Source of the DNA: Nemopilema nomurai
Taxonomy: Eukaryota > Cnidaria > Scyphozoa > Rhizostomeae > Rhizostomatidae
NCBI GenBank assembly: GCA_003864495.1
Contig: ML133382.1
Coordinates: 17,679 to 81,678, forward strand
Length of the DNA stretch: 64,000 nt
Direction: 5' to 3'
Below the pieces are notes generated by a model. That model worked only from the letters and a program-made list of their open reading frames with translations, was not told the DNA's origin and searched no databases. Of the stretch, positions 62,801 to 64,000 are shown in pieces. A program made the position numbers and the translations under genes. Position 1 is the stretch's first letter. Each line of letters opens with the position of its first letter.

Positions 62801-63069
62801 GCTTGGTTTCAATTCTTCGCAACAGAGATGACATTGCCATTGTAAAAGTTTCGCCGGACACTTACAATCCACTATACCCTCCTCTTACATACTTCCTTGT
62901 CAAAAACTATACAATGCAGTCTCTACCTTTGTCTGCTGGATATGTGCATGGAGTAAAAAATGATTTTCTAACCTGAGGCTTGAGAAAATGCTGGCCTACC
63001 GACTCCACCAGGGGCTGAAGAAGTTGAGTATGGATAGCCACCTTGTGGGTTGTTGAACGGGTAAGACAT
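47873..63069 (-). CDS. SEC24A: COPII coat cargo-adaptor SEC24, A/B type (28 exons)
   Basis: Exons in coding order: 62973-63069, 61187-61615, 60241-60308, 59694-59846, 59106-59153, 58683-58772, 58467-58495, 57972-58074, 57188-57314, 56663-56772, 56064-56130, 55764-55882, 55388-55433, 55103-55158, 54835-54936, 54501-54605, 54069-54192, 53591-53690, 53242-53300, 52842-53015, 51978-52088, 51430-51473, 50642-50776, 50088-50225, 49628-49717, 49383-49475, 48890-48993, 47873-47987. They sum to 3036 nt (1011 aa), every phase fits and every intron is GT-AG. Residues 1-265 are a Pro/Gln-rich disordered arm. The zinc finger has Cys 352, 355, 373 and 376 with CRTYINPFV between, the SEC24A/B form rather than C/D. 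The trunk follows (about 419-658), then beta-sandwich ([17 protein letters not shown]), helical region and gelsolin-like domain (about 880-1000). SEC24 pairs with SEC23 and selects cargo at ER exit sites. SEC24A and SEC24B are not separable here. Start [13 protein letters not shown] is the first ATG of exon 1. Confidence 0.96.
51483..51530. repeat. 24-bp tandem duplication in a SEC24 splice-acceptor tract
   Basis: Two adjacent 24-bp copies (51483-51506 and 51507-51530) differ at two positions. They begin 10 bases beyond the 5' edge of SEC24 exon 22 on the minus strand. Read in the gene's sense they give two pyrimidine-rich stretches, each preceded by a branch-site-like word (CTTGACG, CTTAACG). 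Confidence 0.85.
52796..52835. repeat. 22-bp tandem duplication beside a SEC24 donor site
   Basis: TGTGCGACTATGAAAGGA occurs at 52796-52813 and again at 52818-52835, ending seven bases inside the intron from the end of SEC24 exon 20 (52842). Probably a simple slippage duplication. Confidence 0.8.
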
Positions 63070-64000
63070 TGTATCTGTTCCTTCGCCAAAAGCACAGTAT
63101 CCTGTCAAAAATTCATTTCTGACAAAACGATTGATAAACTATAGAAAATCTAGTCCCCTTTCCTTTGAAAACATATAACACTCTTTATAGGAGCACCAAA
63201 GGCCGATTGCCTAAAGACTAGAACCCAGTTCACATTTTGGCGACGCGACGTGGCAATGCTGTGACGCATCCATCATGCATTGTGATGGACACAGGAGATC
63301 AGAGGTCGCCAAGAGACACAGTGCCTAGATACAAAACGGGCAAATCTGCCGACAACAATCAAAGAAATGACACGAAGTTTGAATTCAAGCATGTTTCTCA
63401 AAATTTGACAGAATTATCGCAGAATTTCTCGAGCCATTTTTGATTCTTAATGATTCTTAACTGGGAAAAATGGAAAAAATTTTAGGAAACACAAAAACCT
63501 TCACTATAAGAATGTCCTTGCCTAAATGCCGACAATAGATGTCCATTTAGGTGATAATGATATAAAAACCGATCGTTCTGTTTCAAGGAAGTGATTTTGG
63601 AATCACAAATTTGTTCTAGTCGGCCATCAATATAACCTGTGCTTAATTAATGCTAATGCTTAATATGACCACGGTCTGTACCTCGTGAATGGGGCCCATG
63701 CAGCTCAAGAAAGATGGCACCATGTTCGATGTAACATAGATCCCTCGCTTTCCTTTCCCCCAAGGCTCAACAGTCATTCACTACCATTTCAAAAACCGAA
63801 TTAACAAAGAATGATACACATTCCAATGTGGCATCATGTAACCAAGAGCAATATGATTATTTTCAGTTTGGTTTTCAATGTCTACTTGGAACAAAGGACG
63901 AGGCATCAGACCTTGACTTCCCCTTTGTAATGTTTGATTTCAATCAATGGCACCCAGCAACAATTCGAAATGGTGAATAAATTGCGACAACAGTGTGTTT
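63070..64000. other. Upstream region of SEC24
   Basis: Contains the 5' untranslated region and presumably the promoter of the minus-strand SEC24 gene. I see no TATA box in a convincing position and no coding exon. A plus-strand frame at 63237-63443 has no recognisable content. A further 5' non-coding exon cannot be excluded. Confidence 0.5.

Overview
The window is AT-rich, intron-rich animal DNA. A nuclear receptor with a C4 DNA-binding domain and a ligand-binding domain places it in Metazoa. The intron density, the lipase type and the short degraded elements would fit a cnidarian such as an anthozoan, but that placement is inference. I see no bacterial, viral, rRNA or CRISPR features.

Layout. 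(1) Positions 1-11383: the end of a head-to-tail satellite array with a monomer of about 176 bp, about 65 copies, cut by the window edge on the left. Interior copies are nearly identical and the last copies decay. (2) 12643-19051, minus strand: a complete six-exon SLC25A33/36-type mitochondrial carrier, 326 aa. Within 170 bp of its start a small plus-strand reading frame begins, apparently from a shared promoter. It is unrecognised and switches frame. (3) 21185-22579: a TA-flanked DNA transposon with inverted ends and a broken, internally deleted transposase remnant. (4) 23216-28264, plus strand: a five-exon secreted lipase of the pancreatic-lipase family, 375 aa, with an intact Ser-Asp-His triad and no PLAT domain. 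A 45-bp minisatellite lies in its fourth intron. (5) 28265-38840: about 10.6 kb with no gene I can support. (6) 38841-44070, plus strand: a three-exon NR2-class nuclear receptor with unusual residues in the DNA-recognition helix and in the AF-2 helix. A tRNA-like SINE head lies in its first intron. (7) 47873-63069, minus strand: a complete SEC24A/B-type COPII coat gene of 28 exons and 1011 aa. All 27 introns are GT-AG and the exon lengths sum to an exact multiple of three.

The four well-supported genes are unrelated in function (mitochondrial nucleotide transport, extracellular lipid hydrolysis, transcription control, ER-to-Golgi export), so this is an ordinary mixed animal locus, not a functional cluster. 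The most unusual structures are the satellite, with a perfect 16-bp palindrome in nearly every unit and a variable linker, and the nuclear receptor with altered key residues. I found no convincing new multi-gene system.
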